Assembly: GCA_009996675.1 (NCBI GenBank)
Contig: JAACZQ010000019.1
Span: 1-64,000 of the forward strand
DNA length: 64,000 nt
DNA from: Chitinophagaceae bacterium
Lineage (GTDB): Bacteria > Bacteroidota > Bacteroidia > Chitinophagales > Chitinophagaceae
Reading direction: 5' to 3'
Part shown: positions 63,156 through 64,000 of the stretch, piece by piece
How the letters are laid out: each line of letters starts with the position of its first letter
How positions within the stretch are numbered: the first letter of the stretch is position 1
Translations under genes and position numbers: made by a program
The notes under the pieces: generated by a model
The model's database searches: none
What the model saw: the letters and a program-made list of their open reading frames with translations, nothing else
What the model was told of the DNA's origin: nothing

Positions 63156-64000
63156 TTATTTTACCTGCCACCATACTTTGGTGAGCATATTATCAGCGCC
63201 ACCCATGCCAGCCACTGCAGCTGCATAATTGGCTCTGTTTAATGATTGTACTGATACCGGATATACCAATCGGGTTGGCATAGTGCCACCATTCTGTAAT
63301 CCAGGACCTTTGGGCAGGATTGGATAACCGGTGCGGCGATGTTCAAACCAGGACTGAAAATCAGTAAAGAAAAATGTGAAATATTTCTGAGTAATGATCT
63401 TTTCAATTTTTTGTTCCATGGTTTCTGCATCAATCCAAACAATACCTGGTTTCAGCAGATGGCCTACAGGAACAGTTAACCCCCAATGAGTGATGGCATT
63501 GTTAACTCCGTTTTCATAATAAGCTTTAGCACCAGTTGACGGAATAAATCCTCGAACCGCAGCTTCTGCCAACATAAACTGTACTTCGGCATAACTCAGA
63601 ATATTACCAGTTAAGGGCTCATTTTTCAAAGCAGGCAGGTAGTAAGACATCCGGTCCTGTTGTGCGCCGGGAGCATAGCCACTGGGAATACCAATATAAG
63701 CGCTGGCTACAGTACTTGCCCATTTCGTTAATCTCGGATCTCCCCAGTTATTCAAGGTATTGATGAAGAATTCGGTAAGACCATTCTCGCCGTTGAAATC
63801 ATAATCCCGATATGTATTAAAAGCAGAAGTGAAGGGAACTGTGGAAGTAAAACGGATCACGGCATCATCAGTATTGCTGGTCATAACCGGATAATTAGCA
63901 GCATTGGTTACAATCATTTCATTGATTTTTTGCGCAGCCTTACTTTCCGGCCGGCCCGATGCACGCATGAGCAGTCGCAGATAAAGACTATTACCAAACC
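63156..64000 (-). CDS. SusD/RagB-like lipoprotein, C-terminal part (5' end outside window)
   Basis: The frame is open to the right edge, so only the last 281 codons are present. Typical SusD-like_2 features are NSLYLRLLMRASG, the helical LLAEAAVRGF region, EKIITQKYFTFFFTDFQSWFEHRRTGYP and the terminal KVWWQVK. It would hold substrate for a SusC transporter presumably encoded further right. It heads the visible part of the glycerol/phosphodiester cluster. Confidence 0.9.
   Translation of the reverse strand, partial: FGNSLYLRLLMRASGRPESKAAQKINEMIVTNAANYPVMTSNTDDAVIRFTSTVPFTSAFNTYRDYDFNGENGLTEFFINTLNNWGDPRLTKWASTVASAYIGIPSGYAPGAQQDRMSYYLPALKNEPLTGNILSYAEVQFMLAEAAVRGFIPSTGAKAYYENGVNNAITHWGLTVPVGHLLKPGIVWIDAETMEQKIEKIITQKYFTFFFTDFQSWFEHRRTGYPILPKGPGLQNGGTMPTRLVYPVSVQSLNRANYAAAVAGMGGADNMLTKVWWQVK

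Overview
The window comes from a Bacteroidota chromosome, most likely family Chitinophagaceae (Chitinophaga/Niastella-like; family-level inference from gene content, not a database match). The evidence is SusC/SusD pairs, several TonB-dependent barrels with an N-terminal carboxypeptidase-regulatory-like domain, giant FG-GAP/ASPIC lipoproteins, ECF sigma/anti-sigma pairs, moderate GC, weak Shine-Dalgarno sites and -7 boxes of the TAnnTTTG type. No rRNA, tRNA, CRISPR array, transposase, integrase or prophage gene was seen, and no gene-free stretch exceeds 300 bp.

Layout. 0-7.7 kb is mostly housekeeping: the 3' end of a tricorn-like S41 protease, an M23 peptidase, a HIT protein and greA, a CPBP protease, a 2-hydroxyacid dehydrogenase, rsmA, pdxA and an aldose-epimerase-like gene. 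7.7-15.5 kb is a minus-strand series: a TonB-dependent receptor, a TPR-like exported protein, three membrane proteins (two of them paralogues), a winged-helix regulator, an ABC-2 exporter and a LolA-like exported protein.

15.8-28.4 kb holds three vanadium-dependent haloperoxidase (VHPO) paralogues. Two are in a six-gene minus-strand series (GH65-like hydrolase, unknown exported protein, VHPO, two outer-membrane barrels, VHPO, terminator). The third is on the plus strand directly behind an 1182-residue FG-GAP/ASPIC lipoprotein. 29.4-42.1 kb is a second series: a divergent LacI regulator, then susC, susD and two more FG-GAP/ASPIC lipoproteins of about 1100 residues.

42.7-45.8 kb is an ECF sigma factor, a HEAT-repeat anti-sigma factor and two DUF4097-like exported proteins. 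46-50.8 kb is a two-component system followed by a PepSY-like lipoprotein and a TonB-dependent barrel; the same 35-bp promoter architecture (two TTCAG half-sites 11 bp apart, then 13 bp, then TTTG) precedes both the response regulator and the PepSY gene. 51-56.5 kb looks like a metal-handling island: a TonB-dependent barrel, a GNAT enzyme with a Cys-rich tail, a 39-residue metallothionein-like protein (9 Cys), an AraC regulator, a small membrane peptide, an HMA-AraC fusion and a lone AraC-type DNA-binding domain. ATTCC/GGAA palindromes lie in front of two of its transcription units.

56.5-64 kb is a tight minus-strand cluster (SusD-like, DUF5689-like lipoprotein, calcineurin-like phosphoesterase, SGNH hydrolase, glycerophosphodiester phosphodiesterase, glpK, glpF). 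It reads as a Sus-type locus for phospholipid headgroups or glycerophosphodiesters: outer-membrane binding and import, deacylation, diester cleavage, phosphate removal, then glycerol entry and phosphorylation.

The best candidates for undescribed systems are the VHPO/FG-GAP/GH65/SusCD region, the metallothionein island and the glycerophosphodiester Sus locus.
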